Positions 17,439 through 27,276 of a DNA stretch of 64,000 bases are shown piece after piece. Numbering within the stretch: the first letter of the stretch is position 1; each line of letters starts with the position of its first letter. The DNA comes from Herbinix sp. GTDB lineage: Bacteria > Bacillota > Clostridia > Lachnospirales > Lachnospiraceae. The position numbers and the translations under genes are program-made. Under the pieces are notes generated by a model. The model was not told where the DNA came from, did no database searches, and was given only the letters and a program-made list of their open reading frames with translations. The DNA lies in assembly GCA_029238935.1 (NCBI GenBank), contig JAQZBN010000015.1:56198-120197 (forward strand), in the 5' to 3' direction.

Positions 17439-18218
17439 TTAAGCTTTTTGGTAGAAGAATGATTTGTAATTCTTAAAACCTAATTGCTGTGCCTGAATAA
17501 TTTGCTCCGTACTGCCAACGAACAATAGTCCATCCTTTTTTAATGCAGCATTGAAATTGGTATAAATCGTATTCTTTGCTTCATCCGTAAAATAAATTAA
17601 TACATTACGGCAAACGATTAAGTCACATTCGGATGGGTATCGATCCTTTAGTAAATTATGTTGTTTAAATTCTACACAGGATTTCACTGCATCAGAAATC
17701 TGATATGTTCTGTCATTAATTTTATTAAAATATTTATCAAGATACTCTGCAGGTAAAGATTTTAAGCTTTTTTCATGATATAAACCGATGGAAGCTTTTT
17801 CGAGTACTCGTTTATCAATATCCGTTGCAAGTATCTTGATTTTATTCAAAGGTAGAAACTTTGAAAGCAGCATAACCAAGGAATAAGGTTCATCTCCGGT
17901 TGAACAGGCAGCACTCCATATTCTTAAATTTGAATGGAAATGGTTCATTAGATAAGGAAATACATCCTTTTCTAATAACTGCCATTGATCCGGATTACGA
18001 AAGAATTCAGACACATTAATTGTGATATAATCCATGAACTCATCATATGCTGCTTTATCCGTTTTTAGCTTAGTTACATAGCCGGCGTAAGTATCAAACC
18101 CATGCTTTGTAATTAATGCATCAATTCGTCTTTTCATCTGTCGTTCTTTATAGGAATTCAAATCAATGCCGGTAAAACTTAATATGACCTGTTTGAATAC
18201 TTCATAATTATCCTGCAA
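17439..18218 (-). CDS. cheR: CheR-type protein-glutamate methyltransferase
   Basis: 259 residues. An N-terminal helical CheR domain (FKQVILSFTGIDLN) precedes an AdoMet-binding domain with WSAACSTGDEPYSLVML and CRNVLIYF. CheR methylates glutamates of chemoreceptors. The start is TTG at 18218 with AGGAG eight bases upstream. No other chemotaxis gene is adjacent, so it is an isolated copy placed after ispH-rpsA. Confidence 0.9.
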   Translation of the reverse strand: MQDNYEVFKQVILSFTGIDLNSYKERQMKRRIDALITKHGFDTYAGYVTKLKTDKAAYDEFMDYITINVSEFFRNPDQWQLLEKDVFPYLMNHFHSNLRIWSAACSTGDEPYSLVMLLSKFLPLNKIKILATDIDKRVLEKASIGLYHEKSLKSLPAEYLDKYFNKINDRTYQISDAVKSCVEFKQHNLLKDRYPSECDLIVCRNVLIYFTDEAKNTIYTNFNAALKKDGLLFVGSTEQIIQAQQLGFKNYKSFFYQKA

Positions 18219-18249
18219 GTCTTTTTCTCCTATCTTTCAGTGGCAGTGA

Positions 18250-20178
18250 TTAAGCTTCTACGTAAGGAGCAGCTTCACCTGTATTCTCGCTGTCAGCAGT
18301 TAAAGCTTTTATGCTTAAACTGATTTTTTTATCATCTGCATTAAAATCAACTACTTTAGCAGTGATTTCCTGTCCAATTCTTAATGCATCAGCAGGCTTT
18401 TCAACATGCTCTTTGGAGATCTGTGATACATGTAGAAGGGCATCTACGCCAGGCTCTAATTCAATGAATGCACCGAAATCAGTCATACGAGCAACTTTAC
18501 CGGTTACTTCAGTTCCAACTGCATATTTTTCCATTGCATTTGCCCAAGGATTTTGATTTGCAAATTTTAAGCTAAGAGCAATTTTTTCGCCCTGAATATC
18601 TTTGATGTAAGCTTTCACAGTATCGCCTACTTTAAATACCTTCTTAGGATTTTCTACTCTACCCCAAGACATCTCAGAGATATGAAGAAGACCATCTGCT
18701 CCACCAAGATCGATAAATGCACCGAAATCAGTAATGTTCTTTACAGTACCTTCTACTGTCATACCAACCTGAATTTTTTCAAATAAATCTTTCTTTAATA
18801 CTTCTCTCTTCGCAACTAATAATTGTTTGCGGTCGCCGATGATTCTTCTCTTCTTAGGATTAAACTCAGTGATAACGAATTCAATCTGCTCACCAGCATA
18901 TTTCTCTAAATTCTTCTCATAACTGTCAGAAATTAAGCTAGCAGGAATAAATACTCTTGCTTCATCAACAATTACACTTAAACCACCGTTTAATACTTCA
19001 GCTACTCTAGCAGTCAATACTTCTTTATTATTGAATGCTTCTTCCAATCTCTTATTGCCTTTTTCTGCAGCAAGTCTCTTATAAGTTAATGCAACTTGTC
19101 CTTCTCCGTCATTTACCTTAAGAATCTTTGCCTGCATTTTATCACCAACATGAACTAATTTGGTTAAATCAACATTAGGTGTGTTTGTATATTCACTTCT
19201 AGTGATAATACCTTCCGACTTGTACCCTATATTTAATATGATTTCATCTTCTTTCACACCTAAGACGATTCCTTCTACAACCTCACCGTTGCTGATCGCT
19301 ACTACTTTTTCTTCCTCTAATAATTGTTCAAAACTCTTCTCTGACATACCGGTAAGAACCTCCTTGATAATATTGTTTGGGGTTGATGCCCCTGCTGTAA
19401 TACCTACATTACGATAAGATTTAAATAAATTTAAATCCAGGTCACTAAGTTTCTGTATATAGTAAGTATTTTCACATTCCTTTTTACAAATTTCATAAAG
19501 CTTTCTCGTATTGGAGCTATGATTACCACCAATGACTAACATAGCGTCGGAGGCTTTCGCTAACTGGGCTGCCTCGGTCTGTCGCTCTTGTGTAGCATTA
19601 CAAATGGTATTTAAAACAAATATATCATAACCCTTTTTTGTTATAATTTCAACTAAATCTTGAAATTTCTTGTAATTAAATGTCGTTTGAGATACAATAC
19701 AAACCTTTGTATTCACCGGAAGGTTAATCTTCTCTGCTTCTATTACATTCTCAACGACAGTAAAACCACCCTTGCACCAACCTATGATCCCTTCGACTTC
19801 GGGATGGGATGGATCTCCGATAATGACAATGTGATATCCATCTTTACTATGTTGATCCACAATTTTATGGATTTTACGAACAAAAGGACAGGTTGCATCT
19901 ATTATTTCAAATCCCAGGTCTTTTAATTGCTGATAAGTAATCTCAGGTACACCATGGGAACGTATAATTATTGTACCCTTGGCATTCCCTTTTAATTCTT
20001 CCAAAGTCTCAATCACCTTAACTCCTTTTTCCATAAGATCATGTACGACTTCTTCATTATGAATAATGGGACCAAGTGTATATACATTGCCGCCTTTATC
20101 AGCTTCTTCATAAACCAGCTCGACCGCTCGCTGTACTCCAAAGCAAAATCCAGCACTTTTTGCAGTTGTTATCTTCAA
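18250..20178 (-). CDS. ispH: Fusion of HMBPP reductase (IspH) and ribosomal protein S1-like domains
   Basis: 642 residues. Residues 1-280 are IspH/LytB, the [4Fe-4S] enzyme making IPP and DMAPP in the last step of the MEP pathway. Cluster cysteines are Cys12, Cys97 and Cys193, and HPEVEG carries the conserved acid. After a short linker come four S1 RNA-binding domains (about 300-373, 385-455, 470-543, 556-630), the last two with VKNITDFGAFIDLG-type motifs. This fusion is known from clostridia. The start is TTG at 20178 with AAAGGAAG upstream. It overlaps no neighbour and follows cmk by 18 bases, recalling the cmk-rpsA pairing seen widely. Confidence 0.95.
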   Translation of the reverse strand: MKITTAKSAGFCFGVQRAVELVYEEADKGGNVYTLGPIIHNEEVVHDLMEKGVKVIETLEELKGNAKGTIIIRSHGVPEITYQQLKDLGFEIIDATCPFVRKIHKIVDQHSKDGYHIVIIGDPSHPEVEGIIGWCKGGFTVVENVIEAEKINLPVNTKVCIVSQTTFNYKKFQDLVEIITKKGYDIFVLNTICNATQERQTEAAQLAKASDAMLVIGGNHSSNTRKLYEICKKECENTYYIQKLSDLDLNLFKSYRNVGITAGASTPNNIIKEVLTGMSEKSFEQLLEEEKVVAISNGEVVEGIVLGVKEDEIILNIGYKSEGIITRSEYTNTPNVDLTKLVHVGDKMQAKILKVNDGEGQVALTYKRLAAEKGNKRLEEAFNNKEVLTARVAEVLNGGLSVIVDEARVFIPASLISDSYEKNLEKYAGEQIEFVITEFNPKKRRIIGDRKQLLVAKREVLKKDLFEKIQVGMTVEGTVKNITDFGAFIDLGGADGLLHISEMSWGRVENPKKVFKVGDTVKAYIKDIQGEKIALSLKFANQNPWANAMEKYAVGTEVTGKVARMTDFGAFIELEPGVDALLHVSQISKEHVEKPADALRIGQEITAKVVDFNADDKKISLSIKALTADSENTGEAAPYVEA

Positions 20179-20196
20179 TCTATCAAACTTCCTTTA

Positions 20197-20865
20197 CTAT
20201 ACTCTCTTATTAAAATATTCTATTATGGATTGGATCACTTCGTCAATGGTCATATTGGAGGAATCCACCAAAATTGCATCTTCTGCCTGTCTTAAAGGTG
20301 CGAAATCCCTTGTAGTATCCCGGTAATCCCGGTCAATAATGTCTTTCTCAATCTCATCAATATCACATGCAATTCCTTTTTGACTGAGTTCCATCCATCT
20401 GCGTTTCGCTCGCTCCTTGGTGCTGGCAGTAAGATAAATCTTTAAATCTGCATTCGGTAATACATAGGTGCCAATATCACGACCATCCATAATAACATTT
20501 TCTTTATTTGCTAAATTTTGCTGAAGTTGGACCAATTTTAATCGAACTGATTTGTTGACGGAACTTAAAGATGCCATATTGCCAACTTGTTCTGTACGAA
20601 TGAGACCATTGACATTCTCTCCGTTTAGAATAACAAGCTGTTCTCCGTTTTGATATTCAATGGAGACATCAACCTTTTTGCATGCTTCTTCCATCTGATC
20701 TGCATTATTAATATCTACATTATTCTGAATGAAATACAAAGCCATCGCACGATACATTGCACCAGTATCCACATAGATATAACCTAATTTTTTTGCTATG
20801 CTTTTTGCGATCGTACTTTTACCGGCTCCAGCCGGTCCGTCGATTGCTATACTATAGTGTTTCAT
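20197..20865 (-). CDS. cmk: Cytidylate kinase
   Basis: 222 residues. P-loop GPAGAGKSTIAK at the N-terminus, DTGAMYRA and MDGRDIGTYVLP identify CMP/dCMP kinase, which phosphorylates CMP and dCMP from RNA turnover and lipid synthesis. GGAGG precedes the ATG. It is immediately upstream of the IspH-S1 fusion. Confidence 0.96.
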   Translation of the reverse strand: MKHYSIAIDGPAGAGKSTIAKSIAKKLGYIYVDTGAMYRAMALYFIQNNVDINNADQMEEACKKVDVSIEYQNGEQLVILNGENVNGLIRTEQVGNMASLSSVNKSVRLKLVQLQQNLANKENVIMDGRDIGTYVLPNADLKIYLTASTKERAKRRWMELSQKGIACDIDEIEKDIIDRDYRDTTRDFAPLRQAEDAILVDSSNMTIDEVIQSIIEYFNKRV

Positions 20866-21009
20866 ATATTATCCTCCAAGTAACCGGAACATAAATTCCT
20901 TTGATCTTTAAATTATATAATTATATGTTTCGTTTCTTTTCAAACTGAAATTGCATTCTGTGTATTGATAGTATATTTGAATTTATATCTTATACTAAAT
21001 CTAATTTAC

Positions 21010-22254
21010 CTATTTGTATTCGATGGAATTAGCCGCTAAATATGCTGTTGACCAGGCAATTTGTAAATTAAATCCACCCGTCAGGGCATCCAAATCGAGA
21101 ACTTCACCAATAAAATAAATACCTTTTGCTAGTTTAGATTCCATCGTAGACGGATTAATTTCTTTTACGTTGATACCACCTTTGGTAATTACCGCTTGAT
21201 TGTAATCACTGAGTCTTGTAATATGAAATTTCATGTTTTTTAAAGTGGAAACCAAGCGTAGGCGTTCTTCTTTTGTAATAGAATTTACTTTTTTCTCAGG
21301 ATCTATTTCACTTAGACGAATAATAACATCTATTAATTTTTTTGGCAATAGTTGGTCCAAAGAATTCTTATATTGTTTATTCTTAAATTCTTCAAAGTCT
21401 CTCAAGATTCGTGTATCCAACTGTTCTATCGTCAGCGCAGGCTTTAAATCTATACTTAATTCCAAGGCTTCTTGTTTCTGAAGATATGGTATAATATAAC
21501 TGCTGGCACTTAAGATAACCGGACCGCTTACCCCAAAATGAGTAAATAATAATTCTCCAAAATCACGGTATACTACTTTTTGATCTGATGTTGTTACATT
21601 CACCTCAATATTTTTTAAGGACAATCCCATCAGTTCTTTTACATAATCCTCACGAACATGAACCGGAACCAACGAAGGGAATAATTTTGTGACGGTATGT
21701 CCTATTTCTTTTGCAAATTGATATCCATCCCCGGAGGAACCGGTAACAGGATAGGATAAACCTCCGGTTGCAACAAAAAGTGCATCACCCAAGATTTCTT
21801 TTGAATGATCTTTTATCATAATGCTGTGAAAGCATCCATCTTTTAAGATTATTTTTTTAACTTCACTTTGATAATGGATCACAACAGACTGTCGCTCTAA
21901 TTCTTTTCGCAAAGCAGTAATTACATCGGAAGATTTATCTGACTGAGGAAATACCCGGTTTCCCCGTTCTGTTTTTATCGGAAGCCCTAGAGTTTCAAAA
22001 AAGTCCATTGCATCATAATTACTGAACTGGCTATAAGCTCGGTATAAGAATTTTGGATTTGTCACTACATTATCAAAAAAGGTATTCCGATCACAAGCAT
22101 TGGTCAGATTACAACGTCCTTTTCCTGTGATAAATAATTTTTTCCCAAGTTTTTCATTTTTTTCAAAAAGTTCAACTTTATGACCATTTCGTGCAGCGAT
22201 GATAGCTGCCATCATTCCTGCCGCTCCGCCACCAATAATTAATACTTTACTCAT
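21010..22254 (-). CDS. HI0933-like FAD/NAD(P)-binding oxidoreductase
   Basis: 414 residues. N-terminal dinucleotide-binding motif IIGGGAAGMMAAI, then LGKKLFITGKGRCNLTN, which is characteristic of the HI0933/YtfP family, and a C-terminal GGFNLQIAWSTAYLA that closes the FAD site. The physiological substrate of this family is not established. It precedes cmk in the same direction with a 144-base gap that holds nothing clear. Confidence 0.88.
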   Translation of the reverse strand: MSKVLIIGGGAAGMMAAIIAARNGHKVELFEKNEKLGKKLFITGKGRCNLTNACDRNTFFDNVVTNPKFLYRAYSQFSNYDAMDFFETLGLPIKTERGNRVFPQSDKSSDVITALRKELERQSVVIHYQSEVKKIILKDGCFHSIMIKDHSKEILGDALFVATGGLSYPVTGSSGDGYQFAKEIGHTVTKLFPSLVPVHVREDYVKELMGLSLKNIEVNVTTSDQKVVYRDFGELLFTHFGVSGPVILSASSYIIPYLQKQEALELSIDLKPALTIEQLDTRILRDFEEFKNKQYKNSLDQLLPKKLIDVIIRLSEIDPEKKVNSITKEERLRLVSTLKNMKFHITRLSDYNQAVITKGGINVKEINPSTMESKLAKGIYFIGEVLDLDALTGGFNLQIAWSTAYLAANSIEYK

Positions 22255-22445
22255 TGTGTCACCTGATATGCTTTCAATTCTATATTTTTATTTTTATCAT
22301 TCATATTTTATTATTTCATTTCTATATTTAATTAATTAGTTTCTATTATTTTTTTATTCTATATTTGGTATATGTGATGATTATTCTACCTAATGAATTT
22401 AGTGGATAATTTTACGTATCAATACATATTACAAGATAACATAAT

Positions 22446-22491
22446 ATTGGGTAATTGTCGAATACAAAATGATGTATCGCAATTACCCAAT
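22446..22491 (-). terminator. Probable terminator after the GerMN lipoprotein gene
   Basis: ATTGGGTAATTG (22446-22457) pairs perfectly with CAATTACCCAAT (22480-22491), and the 22-base interior can form a further short stem. It lies just past the stop at 22515. The following minus-strand tail is AT-rich but has no clean T-run. Confidence 0.55.
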
Positions 22492-22514
22492 TAGTTTTAT
22501 CATTATTTGATTCG

Positions 22515-23168
22515 TTAATTCGCGCCTAAATATACTTCATTAAGATCCAATTCAATATGGCCACTGATATAAGCCTTTCCTTCTTTTCGAAAGATTACTT
22601 TGTTATAATCTTTTAAATTGTCAATGAGGCTTTGAGCGATTGCATCCAGGATAGCTGCTTCAATACCAGCACCTACATTACTAAGGGGCGGTTGATCTCC
22701 ATAGAAACTTACAATAACAGAATCCCCTTCTGTAGATACTTTTTCAATTCCAACATTTAAGGATTTGTCTGCCATAGAATCTACGACCTGATCCACAATC
22801 AACGTTGGTGTAATTTCATTATCTTCAGGAATCAATGCTGTAACTGGTTCAATCTCTCCTGTATCATCGTTGATGGAATAGATATTTAGTTCTAAGTTGG
22901 CAGCAGGCTCTAATTGTGTCGGTGTTATGGCTAACGTATCCGCCATGATTTCATCCGATGTTACTTCCTGATCTGTTGTGTCTTCTTCTGCATCCTGATC
23001 AACTTTTTTTGCGCTATCTTCCGGTATTTGCGTGATGTCAGCCTCAGTTGTCTGATCCTCTTTTTCGGAACCATCAAACGTATTAAAATGAACTTTATTA
23101 CATCCGGTTAATAATAAGATGCATAATAGTAATGTTATCCATATGAATTTCTTATTGGAACGTTCCAT
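22515..23168 (-). CDS. Lipoprotein with GerMN-like domain
   Basis: 217 residues from the ATG at 23168 (GGAGG upstream; an in-frame ATG 12 codons earlier has no SD). A lipoprotein signal ends in LLTG-Cys23. An acidic Glu/Asp/Thr-rich linker (about 30-70) leads to a C-terminal domain with LNIYSINDDTGEIEP, LIVDQVVDSM and VIVSF. This order resembles the GerMN domain of GerM and related sporulation or germination proteins. It would be anchored to the outer face of the membrane. The domain call is by pattern and moderate. Confidence 0.65.
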   Translation of the reverse strand: MERSNKKFIWITLLLCILLLTGCNKVHFNTFDGSEKEDQTTEADITQIPEDSAKKVDQDAEEDTTDQEVTSDEIMADTLAITPTQLEPAANLELNIYSINDDTGEIEPVTALIPEDNEITPTLIVDQVVDSMADKSLNVGIEKVSTEGDSVIVSFYGDQPPLSNVGAGIEAAILDAIAQSLIDNLKDYNKVIFRKEGKAYISGHIELDLNEVYLGAN

Positions 23169-23320
23169 AATTACCTCCTTCATAGAAACCTCAATAAAAA
23201 TCATTTGTTTGATACTACATTATTATACATCTGTGTCATTTCTATGGTATAATTCAAAAATTTTCAAAAAATACATGAGTTTCTCTGTGAATTATTCTAT
23301 AATTCGTAAATATTTGTAAG

Positions 23321-24601
23321 TTAATTCTGTTGAATAAGACATCTTCTTAATAAGTCCAACCCATAAATAACACTTTGATCTCTGACTTTTTGGCGGTTCC
23401 CCTGGAAACGGCATTCCTTTACTGTAATCGTCCCTTTCAGGTAACATGCAATGTAGACCAAGCCGACTGGTTTTTCATTTGTACCACCCTCTGGTCCTGC
23501 AATACCGGTGATGGCTATTGCAGCTTCTGCTTTCGCAGCTTTCGCTGCACCTTGGGCCATTTCAGCTGCAGTTACTTCGCTCACTGCACCGTATTTTTTT
23601 AAGGTTTCACTTTTAACGAATAGATTCTTACTCTTAGCTTCATTGGAATAGGTGATATAGCCTTCTTTTAATATGGAGGAAACGCCGGATACATTAACTA
23701 ATTTACCAGTGAGTAAACCTCCAGTGCATGATTCCGCAGTCGCTAGAGTAAAATTCTTCTCCTTAAGGAGCTGCACTACCACATCTTCTAAATGATCTTT
23801 TTCTTCTGTTGTATAGATATTATCCTGAAAACGTCTTTTTAATTCACATACGATAGGAAGCGTTAATGCTTCTGCTTCTTCGATGGTTTGTGCACTGGCA
23901 GTAACACGAAGATGAACTTCACTGTCCTTAGCATAAGGTGCAATCGTTGGATTACTTTGGTTCTCAATTAAATCAAGTATCATTGTTTCAGCCATACTTT
24001 CACCGATTCCACAGATTTTGATCATCCTGGAAAAGAGAACATTACTTTGCAGACCCTTAAGATAAGGCATAATTTTCTCATCGAACATGGGAATCATCTC
24101 GTTTGGAGGACCAGGAAGTAAAACAATTGATTTACCATCGATTTTAATAATTGTACCGGGGGCTGTTCCGTTATCATTATCTATTACAATGGAATTCTCT
24201 ATGATTAAGGCTTGTTTCCAATTGTTCTGTGAAATTTTAGTCATTACATCTGAGGGAATCGGTTCGCCTTCCTTAAGACCGAATCTTTTCATAAAATACG
24301 AAAGGATCCGCTGTCTCGAGTGTTCATCAGGTAGTAAATTACGTTCTAATACCTTTGCAACTGCTTCTTTTGTTAAATCATCCTGGGTTGGTCCAAGTCC
24401 ACCGGTTAATATGATAATCTCTGATCTTGTTAATGCAGTTCGGATTATGTCACAAAGTCGGTTCTCATTATCTCCGACGGTCATTTGATAATAAACGGAA
24501 AATCCAAGTTCTGCACATCTTCTCGATAAATACTGTGCATTGGTATTTACAATATTGCCAAGCAACAACTCGGTACCTACACTGATTAATTCAGCCTTCA
24601 T
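23321..24601 (-). CDS. cinA: CinA-like protein (nicotinamide-nucleotide amidase / competence-damage inducible)
   Basis: 426 residues. The N-terminal molybdopterin-binding-like domain (about 1-170) has SVGTELLLGNIVNTNAQYLS and GGLGPTQDDLTKEAVA. The C-terminal CinA/PncC deamidase domain (about 260-420) has TAESCTGGLLTGKLV and ITGIAGPEGGTNEKPVG. The family recycles NMN and possibly ADP-ribose. AAGGAGGG precedes the ATG. The rimO-pgsA-cinA order is common, but recA, the usual next gene, is elsewhere. Confidence 0.93.
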   Translation of the reverse strand: MKAELISVGTELLLGNIVNTNAQYLSRRCAELGFSVYYQMTVGDNENRLCDIIRTALTRSEIIILTGGLGPTQDDLTKEAVAKVLERNLLPDEHSRQRILSYFMKRFGLKEGEPIPSDVMTKISQNNWKQALIIENSIVIDNDNGTAPGTIIKIDGKSIVLLPGPPNEMIPMFDEKIMPYLKGLQSNVLFSRMIKICGIGESMAETMILDLIENQSNPTIAPYAKDSEVHLRVTASAQTIEEAEALTLPIVCELKRRFQDNIYTTEEKDHLEDVVVQLLKEKNFTLATAESCTGGLLTGKLVNVSGVSSILKEGYITYSNEAKSKNLFVKSETLKKYGAVSEVTAAEMAQGAAKAAKAEAAIAITGIAGPEGGTNEKPVGLVYIACYLKGTITVKECRFQGNRQKVRDQSVIYGLDLLRRCLIQQN

Positions 24602-24707
24602 TCCTATCCCTCCTTAATTAATAAAACGAAAGGAGGTGCTGTAACTGTATTGCATAGTCAATTAATATCTTCGACTATAATCACAATTACAACCCCTCAT
24701 TTTATTG

Positions 24708-25247
24708 TTATTTCATATCACTAATTACTTTACGATTCTTCACCATATAATCCACAAGAGATATTATGGTTAATGCCAGAGAAGTATAAATAGAAATTTG
24801 TTCCAGAACATTAAAGAATGTATAATCTAAATTAACAATTAATAATACACTCATAATCATCTGGGCATTGGTTTTTAGCTTTGCAATTTTGCTGGCAGCT
24901 ATTACTATTCCACTATCTGATGCTACTAAACGAAAACCACTGATAATAAATTCCCGTGATATTATCACAATAACGATCCAAGAGGATATAGAGCCAAGTT
25001 CTACAAAGCAGATTAAAGCTGCAGAGACGAGCAATTTATCTGCAAGAGGATCCATGAATTTACCAAAGTTTGTAATAAGATTATTTTTACGAGCCAGGTA
25101 ACCATCTAGAGCATCGGTCAGTGATGCTAATATAAAGACAAAAGCTGCAATATATTTTCCGTAAGGTATCTCGGGAACTAACATAAAAACAAGGAAAACA
25201 GGTATCATGCATACCCGTACAATCGTTATTTTATTCGGCAAATTCAT
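24708..25247 (-). CDS. pgsA: CDP-diacylglycerol-glycerol-3-phosphate 3-phosphatidyltransferase
   Basis: 179 residues, several membrane segments, and the CDP-alcohol phosphatidyltransferase motif seen as LTDALDGYLARKNNLITNFG-KFMDPLADK (Asp residues bind the metal). It makes phosphatidylglycerol phosphate. Its ATG overlaps the rimO stop by four bases (25244-25247), so the two are translationally coupled. Confidence 0.95.
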   Translation of the reverse strand: MNLPNKITIVRVCMIPVFLVFMLVPEIPYGKYIAAFVFILASLTDALDGYLARKNNLITNFGKFMDPLADKLLVSAALICFVELGSISSWIVIVIISREFIISGFRLVASDSGIVIAASKIAKLKTNAQMIMSVLLIVNLDYTFFNVLEQISIYTSLALTIISLVDYMVKNRKVISDMK

Positions 25248-26587
25248 TCATTTCTACCCCCTGTGCTTAATTCACCAACTAAATCGTAACCGTTTGCTCC
25301 GGTAATTACAGCTTGAACCATGGTTCCTGAGATGATTTCCTCCGGTGCAGTGATAAAGATAAATCCATCTACTTGAGGAGCATCCATATAAGTTCTACCG
25401 ATATAAACATTCTCTTCTTCTGCAATTTTACCTTCGATCATAACATCAACAGCTTTACCAATAAAATTTGTATTCTTTTCAAAGATCACGGTCTGCTGAA
25501 GCTTCATCAATTCTTTTTGTCTCTTTTTCTTGACTGCGGCAGTAATCTGAGGTTTTAGTTTTGCTGCGGGAGTATTCTCTTCTTTTGAATAAGTAAATAC
25601 ACCCAGCCGTTCAAACTTCATCTGCTCCACAAATTCCTTAAGCTCTGCATGATCTTCCTCTGTTTCCCCAGGGAAACCTGTGATCAGGGTTGTACGAAGA
25701 CAAATATCAGGAATGTTCTCTCTTAATTTTGATATGACAGCGATTAAATCCTGCTTATTGGTTCGTCTACCCATCTGCTTTAATATTTTATCAGAAGCAT
25801 GTTGGATTGGGATATCAAGATAATTACATATCTTCGGTTCGTTCTTGATTACCTCAATTAATTCATCCGTTATTTCTTCGGGATAACAATAGAGAACTCG
25901 TATCCACTCCAAACCTTCAACCTTACATAATTCACGAAGTAATTTTGGAAGAGCTTTTTCACCGTAAATATCTTTTCCGTAGAGGGTTGTTTCCTGAGCA
26001 ACCAGAATTAGTTCCTTCACTCCCTGAGATGCAAGGTAATTCGCTTCCTTTATTAATGTTTCCATTGGAACACTTCGAAAGTTTCCTCGAATTTGTGGAA
26101 TAATACAATAAGTACAGTGTTTGTCACAGCCCTCTGCAATTTTTAAATGAGCGTAGTGACTTCCAGATGTAAGTACACGTTTTCCTTCGGTAATCGGAAG
26201 ATTGTCTAACGTTTCAAAATGAGAATGTTTATCCCCGTCTGTAATCCCATTGATGACAGTGATAATATCAAGGAAACTGGAGGTTCCCAGTAAAGCATCC
26301 ACTTCCGGTATTTCTGTCAGTATTTCTTCTCGATATCTCTCAGCAAGACATCCGGTTACAATAATTCCTTTTGCACTTCCGGATTTTTTATATTCAGCCA
26401 TCTCTAAGATGGTATCAATACTCTCTTGTTTTGCATCGTTAATAAAGCAGCAGGTATTAATTACGATGATATCCGCTTCTGTTTCATCATTCGTAATTCG
26501 ATAACCATTTTCCTGGATTAAACCAAGCATTGTTTCACTATCAACCAGGTTCTTATCACAACCCAGGGAAATAAAAAATATATTCAT
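25244..26587 (-). CDS. rimO: Ribosomal protein S12 methylthiotransferase RimO
   Basis: 447 residues. The N-terminal MTTase domain starts SLGCDKNLVDSETM with the first cluster cysteines. The radical SAM cysteines are in CDKHCTYC. A C-terminal TRAM domain closes the protein (GLVGELS-type end). It thiomethylates an aspartate of ribosomal protein S12. The D-K-N-L-V-D-S-E motif separates it from MiaB, which is also in this window. Confidence 0.95.
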   Translation of the reverse strand: MNIFFISLGCDKNLVDSETMLGLIQENGYRITNDETEADIIVINTCCFINDAKQESIDTILEMAEYKKSGSAKGIIVTGCLAERYREEILTEIPEVDALLGTSSFLDIITVINGITDGDKHSHFETLDNLPITEGKRVLTSGSHYAHLKIAEGCDKHCTYCIIPQIRGNFRSVPMETLIKEANYLASQGVKELILVAQETTLYGKDIYGEKALPKLLRELCKVEGLEWIRVLYCYPEEITDELIEVIKNEPKICNYLDIPIQHASDKILKQMGRRTNKQDLIAVISKLRENIPDICLRTTLITGFPGETEEDHAELKEFVEQMKFERLGVFTYSKEENTPAAKLKPQITAAVKKKRQKELMKLQQTVIFEKNTNFIGKAVDVMIEGKIAEEENVYIGRTYMDAPQVDGFIFITAPEEIISGTMVQAVITGANGYDLVGELSTGGRNE

Positions 26588-26648
26588 TCTAAAATCTCCT
26601 TAAAATATTACAGTATGTTTCGTAGATCGCGTCTCATTTTGTATTGTA

Positions 26649-27257
26649 TCAGTTTTTTGCATAAAAAGAAACAGCCATCTTTTTGAATTGAAATTTCATT
26701 TGCTCTAAATATTTTGCCCGTTTTCTGGCGGAACGAAACGGTTTATAATCACCAACAAAAGAGGTATCGATAAATTTATTGATACAACGGATGTCTCGGC
26801 TTTTGCTTAAGCTTCTAAGCCCTAATTCAATGTTTTTGCGTATTCTTACCATTGCCTTACTGTGATCAATGGTGGTGGTTAAAATACCTTCCTGGAACGT
26901 TAACTCATAAACAGATTTATAACTATAAATTGGTAGACCGATATTACCCTTTACACTATATTCTTTGATTACTTCATCAGCAATTAATATAGTGCCATTG
27001 TAAAAGATTGGCTGATTTTGATAACATTGCTCAAGGGTATCCTTTGAAGTTGCAAATGCAACATTGTTGTATAATACAATGGTATCTAAATAAAGTTGAT
27101 AATCTTCGATATGAAATTCTGCTCGTAGCGAGAATTCCGATGGATTACTTTGATCCTGTATCATACCTAACAGGTATGGATGTATGATAAATTCATTTTC
27201 ACATTGTATAATTGTATGGTTTAAATGATGAAACAGAATCTGTTGCTCTTGGTTCAT
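26649..27257 (-). CDS. Unrecognised protein, 202 residues
   Basis: I do not recognise a family. The protein is soluble, without signal peptide or membrane segment. The N-terminal half is rich in aromatic and acidic residues (YQLYLDTIVLYNN). The C-terminal 50 residues are strongly basic (FRSARKRAKYLEQMKFQFKK). The frame has normal spacing to folD (19 bases) and rimO (61 bases), and no overlapping alternative frame of similar length. An RNA- or nucleotide-related job would fit the basic tail but is speculation. Confidence 0.65.
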   Translation of the reverse strand: MNQEQQILFHHLNHTIIQCENEFIIHPYLLGMIQDQSNPSEFSLRAEFHIEDYQLYLDTIVLYNNVAFATSKDTLEQCYQNQPIFYNGTILIADEVIKEYSVKGNIGLPIYSYKSVYELTFQEGILTTTIDHSKAMVRIRKNIELGLRSLSKSRDIRCINKFIDTSFVGDYKPFRSARKRAKYLEQMKFQFKKMAVSFYAKN

Positions 27258-27276
27258 AACTGCCCATTATCCTTCC

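Noticed and set aside
24630..24655. Plus-strand SD AAAGGAGGTG upstream of cinA
   Set aside because: The only following frame is antisense to pgsA and has no protein-like features.
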